From assembly GCA_029719485.1 (NCBI GenBank), contig CP120722.1, forward strand, positions 2,914,001-2,978,000: a stretch of 64,000 bases of DNA, given 5' to 3'. Shown here piece after piece: positions 63,337 to 64,000 of the stretch; position 1 is the stretch's first letter; each line of letters opens with the position of its first letter. The notes under the pieces were generated by a model, which was not told the DNA's origin, searched no databases, and saw nothing but the letters and a program-made list of their open reading frames with translations. The translations under genes were made by a program, and so were the position numbers. Origin of the DNA: Kiritimatiellota bacterium B12222. Lineage in GTDB: Bacteria; Verrucomicrobiota; Kiritimatiellia; SS1-B-03-39; UBA6053.

Positions 63337-63596
63337 TGACAGAACCTACCGATAATGACCAAGACATTGCAACGGCTAAAGCATTTTGCGGTGTGAATGA
63401 ACAAATTAAAAAAGCTGGGGGCAATCCCCAGAATCATATTAAAGATATTTCAGCCTATGCCCTGCATGGTCGGATCTCAAACAACGAATATGAACACAGC
63501 GCCATTGCAAAGCGGATTATGAGCGCCACCCCAAATACATCCGCTGAAGGCATGCGAGACCGTGAAGATCAGTTGCGCGAACAGGGGATTCTTTAA
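63333..63596 (+). CDS. Small phage hypothetical protein
   Basis: An 87-residue polar protein, not recognised. It has Asp/Thr/Asn-rich N-terminal residues, a central NPQNHIKDISAYALHGRIS stretch and a helical C-terminus. It overlaps its neighbour upstream by 4 bp and the next gene starts immediately after its stop. Probably part of one transcript. Confidence 0.55.
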   Translation: MMTEPTDNDQDIATAKAFCGVNEQIKKAGGNPQNHIKDISAYALHGRISNNEYEHSAIAKRIMSATPNTSAEGMRDREDQLREQGIL

Positions 63597-63845
63597 ATGG
63601 ACAAACTGCAAAAGCGAAAAGCTGAGCTTATGAATGATGTGATTGAACGATCTATCAAAGAGGCACCGTTTAGAGAGGCCAAGGTGAAGCTTGCCCATTC
63701 AGCTATCGAATACTTTCTTGTTAAAGCTGGATTCGATCCTGAAGCGCTAAGCATGTATGTCATGGCATACGCTTTAGAGATTGATCCAGAGGATCAAGAA
63801 CAGGTGAATCGTGCAGTATCAGCTATAAAATTGAGGTTTATTTAA
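63597..63845 (+). CDS. Small phage hypothetical protein
   Basis: An 82-residue helical protein (KLQKRKAELMNDVIERSIKEAPF, AIEYFLVKAGFDPEALSMYVMAYAL), not recognised. It starts directly after the preceding stop and its own stop TAA overlaps the next ATG by one base, so the block is translationally coupled. Confidence 0.55.
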   Translation: MDKLQKRKAELMNDVIERSIKEAPFREAKVKLAHSAIEYFLVKAGFDPEALSMYVMAYALEIDPEDQEQVNRAVSAIKLRFI

Positions 63846-64000
63846 TGGCGACTACAGCATGGCTATTTGTTGATTGCCCGGATTCTTTAGAGTTCCGGGA
63901 TAACCCAAGCAATGCAGACCTTACACAAGTTCGAGTAGTGAGACGGTTCACTTGCACCCGTATTCATACGAATGTCAGTGAAATGCCTCCAACGGCTGCG
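63845..64000 (+). CDS. Partial phage gene cut by window edge
   Basis: Starts at ATG 63845 overlapping the preceding stop (TAATG). The first 52 codons read ATTAWLFVDCPDSLEFRDN and then a basic stretch VRVVRRFTCTRIH. No family is evident from this piece. The frame stays open to the window edge. Confidence 0.6.
   Translation, partial: MATTAWLFVDCPDSLEFRDNPSNADLTQVRVVRRFTCTRIHTNVSEMPPTAA

Larger units (their letters stand above)
57281..64000 (+). mobile_element. Integrated phage-like element (left part, continues past window)
   Basis: From the tRNA-Ser remnant to the right edge the genes are phage type and almost all on the plus strand: integrase, small RHH-like protein, terminator, operator-like palindromes, Xre repressor, excisionase-like HTH, winged-helix replication protein, DnaC-like loader, terminase small subunit and four small unknown genes plus one cut by the edge. 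Many are joined by ATGA/TAATG overlaps. Large terminase, portal and capsid genes are not in the window, so it may be a prophage or a phage satellite. Confidence 0.85.

Overview
The window looks like a chromosomal segment of a Gram-negative bacterium, most plausibly a marine or aquatic Verrucomicrobiota of the Opitutia/Puniceicoccales type. This placement is an inference from gene content: McsA-McsB-ClpC together with an LpxL/HtrB-like acyltransferase, paired sulfatases, a LamG-like protein, a GH4 glycosidase with an AraC regulator, and a sucrose/glycogen gene set. It is not from a marker-gene tree. Base composition looks close to 47% GC by eye.

Layout. 1-1,760: a lipoprotein, tRNA-Phe(GAA) and a secreted protein. 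1,847-6,876: a sucrose locus with a separate HAD phosphatase diverging from a sucrose-phosphate synthase that carries its own HAD domain, followed by a translationally coupled amylosucrase. 6,897-15,372: an ECF sigma factor with a membrane-anchored toroid-repeat partner, ilvA, rplU-rpmA, obg, a DUF2254 membrane protein, a FeoA-like small protein, a decayed lemA and a voltage-gated K+ channel. 15,529-24,735: topB, a long gene-poor spacer, glgA, rnr, an araC-type regulator and a GH4 glycosidase. 24,848-33,738: feoAB, an NAD(P)-binding DUF2867 protein, sucAB (2-oxoglutarate dehydrogenase E1 and E2) and a low-molecular-weight protein tyrosine phosphatase. 33,830-38,086: two overlapping sulfatases facing a LamG-like protein and an unknown protein. 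38,222-48,993: glgC, a deoxyribosyltransferase-like protein, larC, several lipoprotein or secreted proteins, a TAXI binding protein, an HdeD-like protein, a stand-alone NFACT-R protein, an amidase, an M50 protease, a thioesterase and a glutathione peroxidase. 49,051-54,825: a tight operon ilvE-mcsA-mcsB-clpC-lpxL. 54,965-56,698: an EVE-domain protein and a LacI-type regulator.

56,851-64,000+: three 146-bp tandem repeats, each carrying the last 18-19 nt of a tRNA-Ser gene, abut a tRNA-Ser 3' remnant. An integrative phage-like element starts there: tyrosine integrase, small RHH-like protein, terminator, operator-like palindromes, Xre repressor, excisionase-like HTH, replication-type winged-helix protein, DnaC-like loader, terminase small subunit and unknown genes, running off the right edge.

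How the genes fit together. SPS, the phosphatase, amylosucrase, GlgC and GlgA (in three separate loci) describe interconversion of sucrose, alpha-glucan and ADP-glucose. This could serve osmoprotection or carbon storage. McsA-McsB-ClpC describes arginine-phosphorylation-linked protein quality control. The most unusual structure is the tRNA-tail repeat array. It resembles the E. coli tyrT/rtT arrangement and sits exactly at the integration site of the mobile element.
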